DNA of 7,493 bases from an uncultured Burkholderiales bacterium. GTDB taxonomy: Bacteria > Pseudomonadota > Gammaproteobacteria > Burkholderiales > Burkholderiaceae_C. Where the stretch lies: contig CAIYFE010000145.1 in the NCBI GenBank assembly GCA_903925445.1, positions 1-7,493 of the forward strand, written 5' to 3'. The notes beneath the pieces were generated by a model. The model worked only from the letters and a program-made list of their open reading frames with translations. It was not told the DNA's origin and did not search any database. The translations under genes and the position numbers were made by a program. Below, piece after piece: positions 1-6,065 of this stretch. Each line of letters opens with the position of its first letter. The stretch's first letter is position 1.

Positions 1-569
1 GCAACGTCTTGCGCCAGCGCTTGCGCTCCGCTGCCGTAGCGAACAAACAAGCGCAGGTTGCCTTGCGTGTCATACACATAGCTTGCAGCCGTGTGATCAA
101 GGGTGTAGGAGGTCGGCGTTTTGCCTTCAACCTTTTTGTAATAAAGCTTGAAGTCTTTGGCCAAAGCAGGCAATTGATCCACCGTGGGCACAAAAGCCAC
201 AAAGCTGGGATCGAAATTGGTGACGTAACTCTTGAGCAATGAAGCTGTGTCGCGCTCAGGATCCAGCGTGACAAAAACGCCTTGGAGCTTGTCACCGTTG
301 GCTCCCAACAAATGTTTGGCTTGTACCAACTCACTCAAAGTTGTTGGGCACACGTCAGGACATTGTGTGTAACCAAAAAACAAAACGACCACTTTGCCCT
401 TGAAGTCCGACAGACTGCGGGTTTGGCCTTCGAAATCGGTCAAGGTGAAACCTTGGGCGTAATTTGCGCCCGTGATGTCCACGGCTTTGAACTGGGGTTT
501 AGCGGAGTCGCAAGCAGCCAAGAGCAACGCACAAAGAATTCCAATCGCCAACGAAAACCACTTTTTCAC
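1..569 (-). CDS. sco1: Sco1/SenC-family copper chaperone lipoprotein (3' end outside window)
   Basis: Membrane-anchored thioredoxin-fold protein that helps build the CuA centre of cytochrome oxidase subunit II, by delivering copper or keeping its cysteines reduced. The 189 visible residues begin MKKWFSLAIG and carry a lipoprotein signal with lipobox L-A-A-C (Cys20). The copper motif CPDVC follows (Cys70, Cys74), then DPERD near residues 103-107 and the third copper ligand His159 in LDHTA. All three Sco ligands are therefore present. Only the extreme C-terminus is missing, since family members are about 200 residues. I chose the GTG at 567-569 because GAGG lies five bases upstream. A second in-frame GTG at 573-575 would start only two codons earlier and lacks a suitably spaced ribosome site. 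It begins 7 bases after ctaB and is the last visible gene of the minus-strand block. The family call is firm; the exact name (sco1 or senC) is a matter of convention. Confidence 0.95.
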   Translation of the reverse strand, partial: MKKWFSLAIGILCALLLAACDSAKPQFKAVDITGANYAQGFTLTDFEGQTRSLSDFKGKVVVLFFGYTQCPDVCPTTLSELVQAKHLLGANGDKLQGVFVTLDPERDTASLLKSYVTNFDPSFVAFVPTVDQLPALAKDFKLYYKKVEGKTPTSYTLDHTAASYVYDTQGNLRLFVRYGSGAQALAQDV

Positions 570-572
570 ACA

Positions 573-579
573 CACCTCA
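573..579 (-). promoter_or_regulatory. Ribosome binding site of sco, overlapping the ctaB stop
   Basis: On the minus strand the bases read TGAGGTG. The ctaB stop codon TGA (579-577) is part of the Shine-Dalgarno sequence, and GAGG sits five bases before the GTG start at 569. This site decides the GTG start and suggests that ribosomes ending ctaB reinitiate on sco. Confidence 0.7.
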
Positions 580-1464
580 CACGTAATGGTCGACCAAGAG
601 CGCCGCGAACAGCAAACTCAAATGAATCAGAGAAAAGCGAAACGTCTTGCGCGACAAAGCGTCTGAATAGTTTCGCCAAAGCGCCCAAGCATAACCACAA
701 AAACCAAAGCTCAACAACAAGGCAACCACCAAATACAGCCAACCACTCATGCTATAGATGAAGGGCATCATGCAAGCCGCCAACAAAATGAAGGTGTACA
801 AAAGAATTTGCAATCGCGTGAATGCATTGCCATGCGTCACGGGCAGCATTGGCAATCCTGACTTGCGATAGTCTTCCACACGGTACAAAGCCAGCGACCA
901 AAAATGCGGTGGTGTCCACAAAAAGATGATCAAAAACAAGATCAATGCTTCAGGCCCGACATCGCCTGTCATGGCCGCCCAACCCAGCACCGGCGGCATC
1001 GCACCCGATGCGCCTCCAATGACAATGTTTTGCGGCGTCAAGGGTTTCAAGATCACGGTGTAGACCACCGCGTAACCCACAAATGTCGCAAAGGTGAGCC
1101 ACATGGTCAAAGCGTTGACAAAGCTGTAAAGCACCCAAGAACCCAAGCCGCACATGATGGCTGAAAAAGCCAAGGCTTGCCAATCACTCAGCTCACCTTT
1201 GGCCGTTGGACGCCACGCCGTCCGCCGCATTTGGGCATCGATGCTTTTTTCCACCAAACAATTGAAAGCTGCGGCAGCACCCGCCACCAACCAAATGCCA
1301 AGGCAAGCCCAAGCAGCCAGTTGAATTTCAGGCAACGATGGCACACCCGGCACGGCCAAGACCATGCCAATCAAGGCGCAAAAAACGATCAACTGAATGA
1401 CGCGTGGTTTTGTCAACGCGTTAAACTGACGCCAGCGAGAACTCAAAGTTTGAGCAGGGTTCAT
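577..1464 (-). CDS. ctaB: Heme O synthase (protoheme IX farnesyltransferase), CtaB/CyoE family
   Basis: Integral membrane UbiA-type prenyltransferase that adds a farnesyl group to heme B, giving heme O, the precursor of heme A. It has 295 residues, normal for the family, and is strongly hydrophobic, with about eight or nine membrane segments. The first substrate motif is N68-x3-E72-x3-D76 followed by RRTAWRP; most homologues have Asp where this has Glu72, but the NCLVE form is one I recall from betaproteobacteria. Also present are YTVILK (135-140) with QNIVIGGASGAMPP, WTPPHFW (183-189), the EDY (197-199) to GLPMLPV stretch, and the terminal LLVDHY. I chose the ATG at 1464 because its ATGA overlaps the ctaA stop by four bases and the protein then starts like its family. 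A reading frame extending up to 1539 lies inside ctaA and would add a non-homologous leader. Function follows directly from these motifs and from the adjacent ctaA. Confidence 0.96.
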   Translation of the reverse strand: MNPAQTLSSRWRQFNALTKPRVIQLIVFCALIGMVLAVPGVPSLPEIQLAAWACLGIWLVAGAAAAFNCLVEKSIDAQMRRTAWRPTAKGELSDWQALAFSAIMCGLGSWVLYSFVNALTMWLTFATFVGYAVVYTVILKPLTPQNIVIGGASGAMPPVLGWAAMTGDVGPEALILFLIIFLWTPPHFWSLALYRVEDYRKSGLPMLPVTHGNAFTRLQILLYTFILLAACMMPFIYSMSGWLYLVVALLLSFGFCGYAWALWRNYSDALSRKTFRFSLIHLSLLFAALLVDHYV

Positions 1465-2534
1465 AAGAGCAATCCAATCAAGATCACACACAGTGCAGCG
1501 GCGCCACCTGTGTGCATCACGGCCGCAAGCAGCGGCCATCCCAACACGACATTAGAAATTCCTGTGAGTACTTGCACCAACAGCACGACCAACAAACCAA
1601 TGGCGTGGCGACGTTGTTCACGCAAGCGCCACAGTCGACTTGCAAGAAACACCAAGTACAGAGCCAGCAAGATCGCAAAACACCGATGGGTCACATGCAT
1701 GGCCGTCAGCGCTTGAAAGCTCAACACTTCGCCCTCGCCCGTCATGCCCAGTGGGCGCCACAACGTAAAGGCTTGCGAAAAATTCATGTCGGGCCAAAGC
1801 GCGTTTTGGCACAAAGGCACGGTATCGCAGGCCAACACGGCGTAGTTTGTGCTCACCCATGCGCCCAGGAAAATTTGAACGCTCAACAGCAACAGGCCTA
1901 GCGCTATCCCAACTCGCAGGTCAGAGCTCAGTTTTGGAAGTGCTGAACGCCGAGCTTGAACCATCAAGAGCCCCAACAAGGTCATGCCGCCCATCAAATG
2001 CAAACTCACAATCAAGGGAAACAATTTCATGGTGACTGTCAAAGCACCAAATGCGCCTTGTACACAGACCCACAAGAACGTCAAACTGGGCCAAAACACT
2101 GGGGTTTGACTGTCGCCTTTGAGCCGTCTGACCCAAGCAAATACAGCCAGCGTCAAAATCAAGCCACCCACGGTCATCGCCAAGTAGCGATGGATCATTT
2201 CAATCCAAGCTTTGGTGTGCGTGACGGGTCCGCTGGGCATTTGCGCTTGTGCTTGCGCAATCTCTCCATGTGCGCCCACGGGACTTGCAAATCCATAGCA
2301 TCCCGGCCAATCAGGGCAGCCCAAGCCCGAATCGGTCAGACGGGTAAAGGCACCAAACAAAACCAAATCGAAGGTCAGAAATAGCGTGAGCAAGGTGAGC
2401 AACTGAATGCGCCGAGCCGTCGATGCGCGTGGGTTGCGCAACCAAATCCAGCTCAAAGGCACCACGGCTAAAACACAAGCCGTCAGTAGCAAATGCAGCA
2501 ATGGCTGAAGGTTGAAAAGACTGTGAGACATCAT
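1461..2534 (-). CDS. ctaA: Heme A synthase, COX15/CtaA family
   Basis: Eight-helix membrane enzyme that oxidises the C8 methyl of heme O to the formyl group of heme A, which subunit I needs. It is 357 residues and built as two similar four-helix halves. The expected heme-ligand histidines are His115 (in WIEMIHRYLA, with conserved Glu112), His179 (SLHLMGG), His280 or His283 (MHVTHR) and His341 (MHTGG). Each half also has an extracytoplasmic cysteine pair: Cys73/Cys79 in GLGCPDWPGC and Cys236/Cys242 in LACDTVPLC. The start is one of two tandem ATGs at 2534 and 2531, five bases after the upstream stop; no strong ribosome site is visible, so translation is probably coupled. The 3' end overlaps ctaB by ATGA. 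Assignment is confident from the histidine pattern and the neighbour ctaB. Confidence 0.96.
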   Translation of the reverse strand: MMSHSLFNLQPLLHLLLTACVLAVVPLSWIWLRNPRASTARRIQLLTLLTLFLTFDLVLFGAFTRLTDSGLGCPDWPGCYGFASPVGAHGEIAQAQAQMPSGPVTHTKAWIEMIHRYLAMTVGGLILTLAVFAWVRRLKGDSQTPVFWPSLTFLWVCVQGAFGALTVTMKLFPLIVSLHLMGGMTLLGLLMVQARRSALPKLSSDLRVGIALGLLLLSVQIFLGAWVSTNYAVLACDTVPLCQNALWPDMNFSQAFTLWRPLGMTGEGEVLSFQALTAMHVTHRCFAILLALYLVFLASRLWRLREQRRHAIGLLVVLLVQVLTGISNVVLGWPLLAAVMHTGGAAALCVILIGLLL

Positions 2535-2539
2535 GCTGC

Positions 2540-3232
2540 TCAGCGTCCCGCTTCATCCCACGAGGCTGAAGCCCTCAACAAACGCTCTAAGTCGCGTTTG
2601 ACTTTGACGGCTCCTTCTGTATCCAACTTCGAAGGAAAACGCATCATCCATTCGCCCATTGGATCGACCAAGTAAAGGCTGTCTGACAACTCAGCGTCAG
2701 GCGTGATCTGGAGCCATTGCTTTAAAACAGCTGGATCTACGCGCAATACGGTTGCTTCTTTGAGGCCAGGTTGGATGTCTTTGGGAACGTCTTGGTCGTC
2801 TGAAATCAGCCAAACCCATTCTGTGCGCGGTTTGTCCTTGCCCAACCCAGTCAAAATTTGTCGCTGCATGTACAGCGCCTTTTGACAAGACTCGGCGCAC
2901 GCACCGCCAAAAACGCTGATGAAAAGCCATTGGCCTTTCAAGCTGGGCAAGTTCACTGCTTTGCCATCCAGCGAAGTTGCTTTTGCTTGAGGCAAAGCGC
3001 GCGTGGGTTGGATCAATTCACCAAAGTTGCGTCTGGCCTCGGGACGAATCACGTAATACGTGAAGTACGAAGCAACCACCGGTGCGGCGCACACCAAGGC
3101 CACCAACAGCATGCGCAAACGCCCGGTTGCCGTGCGCTTGGCTTCATTTTGAGCAACGGCATCCGGCGCCGGCAGGTCATACACCGTCATGCCTAAGGGT
3201 TTTTGCGATTCAGGGCGTGGTTTGTTTTGCAT
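2540..3232 (-). CDS. Sco-like membrane-anchored thioredoxin-fold protein of the oxidase cluster (CxxxC, no histidine)
   Basis: This 230-residue protein has no settled name; relatives at this place in Burkholderiales clusters are, as I recall, often labelled 'transmembrane protein' or wrongly 'cytochrome c oxidase subunit I'. A cytoplasmic N-terminus of about 40 residues is followed by one membrane helix (about 41-61) and a periplasmic domain. That domain has an LDGK.VNLPSLKGQW entry strand, FGGACAESC with Cys112 and Cys116, WLISDDQDVP near 141-150, and LYLVDPMGEW at 186-195. This order matches the neighbouring Sco protein (TDFEGQ, CPDVC, DPERD, YVYDTQG). The copper-ligand histidine of Sco aligns with Leu182, and the whole protein contains no histidine. 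I therefore infer a thiol-disulfide role, perhaps reducing CuA or Cox11 cysteines, rather than copper carriage. The ATG at 3232 overlaps SURF1 by 23 bases; an ATG at 3190 (MTVYDLP) is the alternative, and neither has a good ribosome site. Confidence 0.85.
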   Translation of the reverse strand: MQNKPRPESQKPLGMTVYDLPAPDAVAQNEAKRTATGRLRMLLVALVCAAPVVASYFTYYVIRPEARRNFGELIQPTRALPQAKATSLDGKAVNLPSLKGQWLFISVFGGACAESCQKALYMQRQILTGLGKDKPRTEWVWLISDDQDVPKDIQPGLKEATVLRVDPAVLKQWLQITPDAELSDSLYLVDPMGEWMMRFPSKLDTEGAVKVKRDLERLLRASASWDEAGR

Positions 3233-3974
3233 GTCGAAAAGGTTTTATCCATTGAAACCAAAAATAGAGCAAGAGCTGCGTCGTTGCCAAAGCGAACCAC
3301 TGAAACGCGTAGCCCCAGTGTTTTTCTACACCCGCAGTGATTTCTGGCCAATCGCGGCGCAGTCCATCCGATGCGGCATCGGTTTGAAGCACCACCGCAT
3401 TGAAATCGAGGCCGGTCTCGCCAGAAAATTTTTCCAAATCCAGATTTTGCCGAATGCGTGACTGCGCCAAACCAGGTTCTTGCGCCTCTGCGTCAGTCGA
3501 TAAGGCATACATCGCAGAAGGCGGCGGCGACAGTCGCCCATTGACCTCCACCTCTTGCAAGGGCGTGTTCACTTCAGGCAATTGGGTTCGATCTTCAAAA
3601 TTGCGCGGCACCCAACCCCGCTGAACCAAAACCGTGTGCGTGGCATCCAGACGCAAGGGCGTCAAAACCCAAAAGCCCGCTTGTCCATCCATGTATCGGT
3701 TGTCTAAATAAACGGTGAAGTTTGGCATCCACTGCCCACGCAAGTTCACGCTTCGATGCATTTGCAAAAAAGCAGCTGGGGTGGACAACAGCGTTTGCAA
3801 AGTCAAAACAGGCGCTTGCTGCTGCGCCACGATGGCGTCGTGGCGGGCTTGTTTTTCGTGCGCCCGTGACATTTGCCAAATTCCTAGGCGCACGGTCAAC
3901 GTCACGCCCAAACACGTCGCTAAGGTAATCCACCAACGGCGTCGGCTTTGTGTTGCGAAGATAATGGAGGACAT
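3210..3974 (-). CDS. SURF1 family cytochrome oxidase assembly protein
   Basis: SURF1 (Shy1) proteins sit in the membrane and assist heme A insertion into subunit I. From the ATG at 3974 the product has 254 residues, about the usual bacterial length. There is a first membrane helix (about 13-33) running into the family motif RLGIWQMSRAHEK (29-41), then a periplasmic domain with NLRGQW (77-82), the conserved VQRGWVPR (117-124) and NGRL (145-148). A closing helix follows KHWGYAFQW (218-226). The basic tail KPFRHAK lies after the second helix. Start choice is uncertain: ATG at 3974, ATG at 3983 (adding MNF) and a frame open to 4058 all exist, none with a clear ribosome site. I prefer 3974 for fit to the family. 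It follows ctaE in the same direction but is separated from it by a terminator and the oppositely oriented DUF2909 gene. Its last 23 bases overlap the next gene. Confidence 0.93.
   Translation of the reverse strand: MSSIIFATQSRRRWWITLATCLGVTLTVRLGIWQMSRAHEKQARHDAIVAQQQAPVLTLQTLLSTPAAFLQMHRSVNLRGQWMPNFTVYLDNRYMDGQAGFWVLTPLRLDATHTVLVQRGWVPRNFEDRTQLPEVNTPLQEVEVNGRLSPPPSAMYALSTDAEAQEPGLAQSRIRQNLDLEKFSGETGLDFNAVVLQTDAASDGLRRDWPEITAGVEKHWGYAFQWFALATTQLLLYFWFQWIKPFRHAKQTTP
3966..3970 (+). promoter_or_regulatory. Ribosome binding site of the DUF2909 gene
   Basis: A perfect GGAGG lies immediately before the plus-strand ATG at 3973. The spacing is only two bases, unusually tight. An in-frame ATG at 3964 overlaps this site and would put it inside the coding sequence, so the 3973 start is favoured but not settled. 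Confidence 0.5.
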
Positions 3975-4197
3975 GAAATTCATTGTCGCACTTGCGTTTT
4001 TAGGTATCTTTGCCAGTCTGGCTTCAGCACTGGTTTTCATGATGCGCAACGGAGCCAAAGATCAATCTTCGCAGTCGGGGCGCATGGTCAAAGCCTTGGG
4101 ACTGCGCGTGGGTCTATCCATCCTGCTGTTTATTTGTGTTTTGTTGGGCTGGCACCTGGGCTACATCCAACCCACAGGCATTGCCGCTGGTCAATAA
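3973..4197 (+). CDS. Twin-transmembrane DUF2909 family protein
   Basis: This 74-residue protein is the only plus-strand gene. It matches what I know of DUF2909 ('twin transmembrane protein'): MKFIVALAFLG at the start, a first membrane helix (about 2-23), a short polar linker (24-42) and a second helix (about 46-65) from RVGLSILLF through GWHLGYIQPTG to the C-terminus. Its biochemical function is unknown. Position beside SURF1 and ctaE suggests a role linked to the oxidase or its assembly, but that rests on location only. The start at 3973 has GGAGG two bases upstream; an in-frame ATG at 3964 would add MED. The ATG shares the palindrome CATG (3972-3975) with the SURF1 start on the other strand, so any promoter must lie inside SURF1. 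The gene ends 19 bases before a strong hairpin terminator. Confidence 0.88.
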   Translation: MKFIVALAFLGIFASLASALVFMMRNGAKDQSSQSGRMVKALGLRVGLSILLFICVLLGWHLGYIQPTGIAAGQ

Positions 4198-4215
4198 AGC
4201 TTTCGCTAAAAACAA

Positions 4216-4244
4216 CAAAGGCCGCTCAGCGGCCTTTGCTTTTT
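4216..4244. terminator. Bidirectional intrinsic terminator between the DUF2909 gene and ctaE
   Basis: Bases 4216-4225 and 4229-4238 form a perfect ten-pair stem (CAAAGGCCGC / GCGGCCTTTG) around a three-base loop, TCA. On the plus strand it is followed by CTTTTT, ending the DUF2909 transcript. On the minus strand the stem is followed by TTGTTTTT (4215-4208), ending the ctaD-to-ctaE transcript. It lies in the 59-base gap (4198-4256) between two convergent stop codons; nothing else is visible in that gap. Confidence 0.9.
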
Positions 4245-4256
4245 GGCGGCACAGCC

Positions 4257-5138
4257 TTACATCCAATACACCAAGATGTACAAGCCCAGCCAGACAACGT
4301 CAACAAAGTGCCAGTACCAAGCAGCGCCTTCAAAACCAAAATGACGCTCAGGCGTGAAATGGCCTTTTTGAATACGCAATGTCATGACCAGCAACATCAA
4401 CATGCCCATGAACACGTGAAAGCCATGAAAGCCTGTGAGCATGAAAAAGGTTGAACCGTAAATGCCGGAACTGAGTTTCAGATTCATCTCAGTGTAGGCA
4501 TGGTGGTATTCGTAGCCTTGAACAAACAAGAAGGTCAAACCCAAAGCCACTGTCAGCCACATGAATTTGAGCGTGGACTCGCGGTTGTTTTGAATCAATG
4601 CGTAATGCGCAATTGTCAGAGTGACACCCGAAGTTAACAACAAGCCCGTGTTGATGGTGGGCAACCAAAAAGGCGTCATGACTTCAAAGGGCTCCACGAT
4701 GCCTGCTGGAGACGCTGTGGCTCCCGCGGCCAGCGTAGGCCAGACCGCTTTGAAGTTAGGCCACAGCAAAGCATTGTCCAAACTACCCAAAGCTGGAACC
4801 GAGTGCGCACGCGCCCACCACAACGCAGAGAAGAAAGCACCAAAGAACATCACTTCCGAGAAGATGAACCAGCTCATGCTCCAGCGGTAAGACAAATCAA
4901 CCTTGTGGCCGAACAAGCCGCCTTCGCTCTCAGCAATTGCATCACCAAACCATTGGTAGAGCACACCCAACCAGAAGATCAGGCCAAAAAACAATGAATA
5001 CTTGCCCCAATCCACACCATTGACCCACTGTCCAGCGCCCAAGATGACGAAGAACAACCCCAAAGCTGCCATCGCCGGGTGGCGTGACGCGTGAGGAACG
5101 TAGTAATAAGGCGTTGTGCCATGCGCGGTGCTACTCAT
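4257..5138 (-). CDS. ctaE: Cytochrome c oxidase subunit III
   Basis: Core membrane subunit of aa3 oxidase, with no redox centre of its own, that stabilises subunit I and its proton uptake. The 293 residues show seven hydrophobic segments, the normal bacterial architecture with the two N-terminal helices kept (about 24-39 and 47-65). Family landmarks are WSMSWFIFSEVMFFGAFF with the conserved buried Glu95, FWLPTINTGLLLTSG (157-171), VQGYEY (206-211), GFHGFHV (236-242, His238 and His241) and the ending YWHFVDVVWL. The start at 5138 is supported by AAGGAG five bases upstream. It follows the DUF2970 gene by 13 bases and is the last gene before the terminator at 4216-4244. Confidence 0.98.
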   Translation of the reverse strand: MSSTAHGTTPYYYVPHASRHPAMAALGLFFVILGAGQWVNGVDWGKYSLFFGLIFWLGVLYQWFGDAIAESEGGLFGHKVDLSYRWSMSWFIFSEVMFFGAFFSALWWARAHSVPALGSLDNALLWPNFKAVWPTLAAGATASPAGIVEPFEVMTPFWLPTINTGLLLTSGVTLTIAHYALIQNNRESTLKFMWLTVALGLTFLFVQGYEYHHAYTEMNLKLSSGIYGSTFFMLTGFHGFHVFMGMLMLLVMTLRIQKGHFTPERHFGFEGAAWYWHFVDVVWLGLYILVYWM

Positions 5139-5143
5139 CTCTG

Positions 5144-5149
5144 CTCCTT
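5144..5149 (-). promoter_or_regulatory. Ribosome binding site of ctaE
   Basis: The minus strand carries AAGGAG with five bases before the ATG at 5138. It is the best Shine-Dalgarno in the window and fixes the ctaE start, consistent with the strong translation expected of a structural subunit compared with the assembly genes, whose sites are weak. Confidence 0.75.
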
Positions 5150-5151
5150 TT

Positions 5152-5346
5152 TTATTTTGCGACGATCAAATTGACCAACACGATCAATCCAATCACAAAC
5201 AACAACCCAGCGACCAATCCCACACCCAGCACATGCAAAGGCGTGATTTTTTCGATGTCCTTTTGAAACTCACTGCTTTTGCGAATTCCCAAAAAAGACC
5301 AAGCCACCGCAACCATTGACCTCAACAACGAACCTTGCTTACTCAT
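5152..5346 (-). CDS. DUF2970 family small membrane protein
   Basis: The 64-residue product matches the DUF2970 pattern I know from betaproteobacterial oxidase clusters. A short basic N-terminus leads into VAWSFLGIRKSSEFQKD (14-30), then a KITPLHVLGVGL segment entering a single membrane helix (about 38-61) and a terminal Lys. The function is undescribed. Its place between ctaG and ctaE suggests an accessory or assembly role in the oxidase, by location only. The ATG at 5346 overlaps the ctaG stop as ATGA, so it is probably translated by coupling, and the gene ends 13 bases before ctaE. Confidence 0.88.
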   Translation of the reverse strand: MSKQGSLLRSMVAVAWSFLGIRKSSEFQKDIEKITPLHVLGVGLVAGLLFVIGLIVLVNLIVAK

Positions 5347-5942
5347 ACGCCCAATCCCTTGCCAACTGAGCTGTCAGTCGGCGCAGATGGTGTTTTGGAA
5401 CCCACCTCAAAGAAGGTGTACGACAAGGTAATGGTGCTGACATCTTTGGAAAGTTTCGAATCAATCACGAACACCACCGGCCACTGTTTTTTCTCTCCAG
5501 GCGCCAAGGTGTATTGGTTGAAACAAAAACACTCCAATTTATTGAAATGCGCTGCCGCTTGACGAGGCGCGTAGCTCGGAATCGCCTGCGCAGACATCAC
5601 ACGGTTTTGCAAATTTTGAAACTCGTACATCACGGTGGTTAACTCACCAGGATGCACTTGCATTGAACTTTGCGCAGGATGAAAACTCCAAGGACCACGC
5701 GCATTGGCATCAAACTCAACCGTGATGGTTCTGGAGTAATCGATCTGCGTGTTAGCGGCCAAACTGGCTCTCGCTCCACCTGCACCCGCCACTTCACGCT
5801 CTCCAAGCGCCAACACGTTGATGCCGGTGAACTCACAAATCGCTTTGTACATCGGCACCAAGGCGTAACCAAATGCAAACATGCCGGCTGCAACGATCAG
5901 CAGCTTTCTCAGCATCAAGGCATTGGCGCGAAAACTCATCAT
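5343..5942 (-). CDS. ctaG: Cytochrome c oxidase copper-assembly protein Cox11/CtaG
   Basis: Copper chaperone that delivers copper to the CuB site of subunit I from the periplasmic face. The 199 residues contain one N-terminal membrane helix (about 11-31) and then Cys36 in AICEFTGIN. The immunoglobulin-like copper domain follows, with FHPAQSSMQVHPGE (87-100), RVMSAQAIPSYAP (114-126) and HFNKLECFCF. Cys138 and Cys140 of the CFCF motif are the copper ligands; the downstream FVID (158-161) and LSYTFF are typical. The length is normal. Two tandem ATGs at 5942 and 5939 could both serve. They lie 7 bases after the small assembly gene, without a clear ribosome site. The 3' end overlaps the DUF2970 gene by ATGA. 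This is the Cox11-type CtaG, not the unrelated Bacillus CtaG. Confidence 0.97.
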   Translation of the reverse strand: MMSFRANALMLRKLLIVAAGMFAFGYALVPMYKAICEFTGINVLALGEREVAGAGGARASLAANTQIDYSRTITVEFDANARGPWSFHPAQSSMQVHPGELTTVMYEFQNLQNRVMSAQAIPSYAPRQAAAHFNKLECFCFNQYTLAPGEKKQWPVVFVIDSKLSKDVSTITLSYTFFEVGSKTPSAPTDSSVGKGLGV

Positions 5943-5949
5943 GGCGTTT

Positions 5950-6060
5950 TTATGGATTCAACCAAATTACTTTGGCAAAGAATCCAACAAAAAAAACCAC
6001 CGCGACCGACGCCAAAATCAGCCCTAGTCGCAGGTTTTGTTTGCGTTGCTCCGGAGTCAT
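5950..6060 (-). CDS. Cytochrome oxidase small assembly protein (36 residues)
   Basis: A tiny gene sits in the 123-base gap between ctaD and ctaG. It reads MTPEQRKQNLRLG, then one membrane helix (about 13-32) and ends AKVIWLNP before TAA. A charged N-terminus, one helix and a WLNP-like tail fit the short 'cytochrome oxidase small assembly protein' annotated at this place in Burkholderiales clusters. It starts 5 bases after the ctaD stop and ends 7 bases before ctaG, filling the gap almost exactly, which supports it being real. GGA about eight bases upstream could be a weak ribosome site. The function is unknown beyond position. An eight-base T run (5996-5989 on the coding strand) lies in the helix codons. 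Confidence 0.82.
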   Translation of the reverse strand: MTPEQRKQNLRLGLILASVAVVFFVGFFAKVIWLNP

Positions 6061-6065
6061 TCAAA

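Noticed and set aside
282..761. Open plus-strand frame of 159 codons opposite sco and ctaB
   Set aside because: It spans the end of ctaB and start of sco in antisense, and no recognisable motif or upstream ribosome site is seen.
1465..1539. Upstream extension of ctaB
   Set aside because: The extra 25 codons lie wholly inside ctaA in another frame and do not resemble CtaB N-termini; the ATGA overlap start is far better.
1177..1716. Open plus-strand frame of 179 codons opposite ctaB and ctaA
   Set aside because: It is antisense to two clear membrane enzymes and gives a Ser/Thr/Arg/His-rich product without domain or ribosome site; a codon-bias shadow.
3957..3972. GATAAT (3960-3965) as a -10 box for a near-leaderless DUF2909 transcript
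   Set aside because: The hexamer is close to consensus, but no plausible -35 lies about 17 bases upstream and the GGAGG argues for a normal leader.
3984..4058. Upstream extension of SURF1
   Set aside because: The added residues are antisense to the DUF2909 gene, carry no SURF1-like features and would lengthen an already complete protein.
4215..4240. Hairpin at 4216-4238 as a regulatory protein site or repeat element
   Set aside because: The perfect stem, tiny loop and flanking T runs on both strands between convergent stops are explained by a bidirectional terminator.
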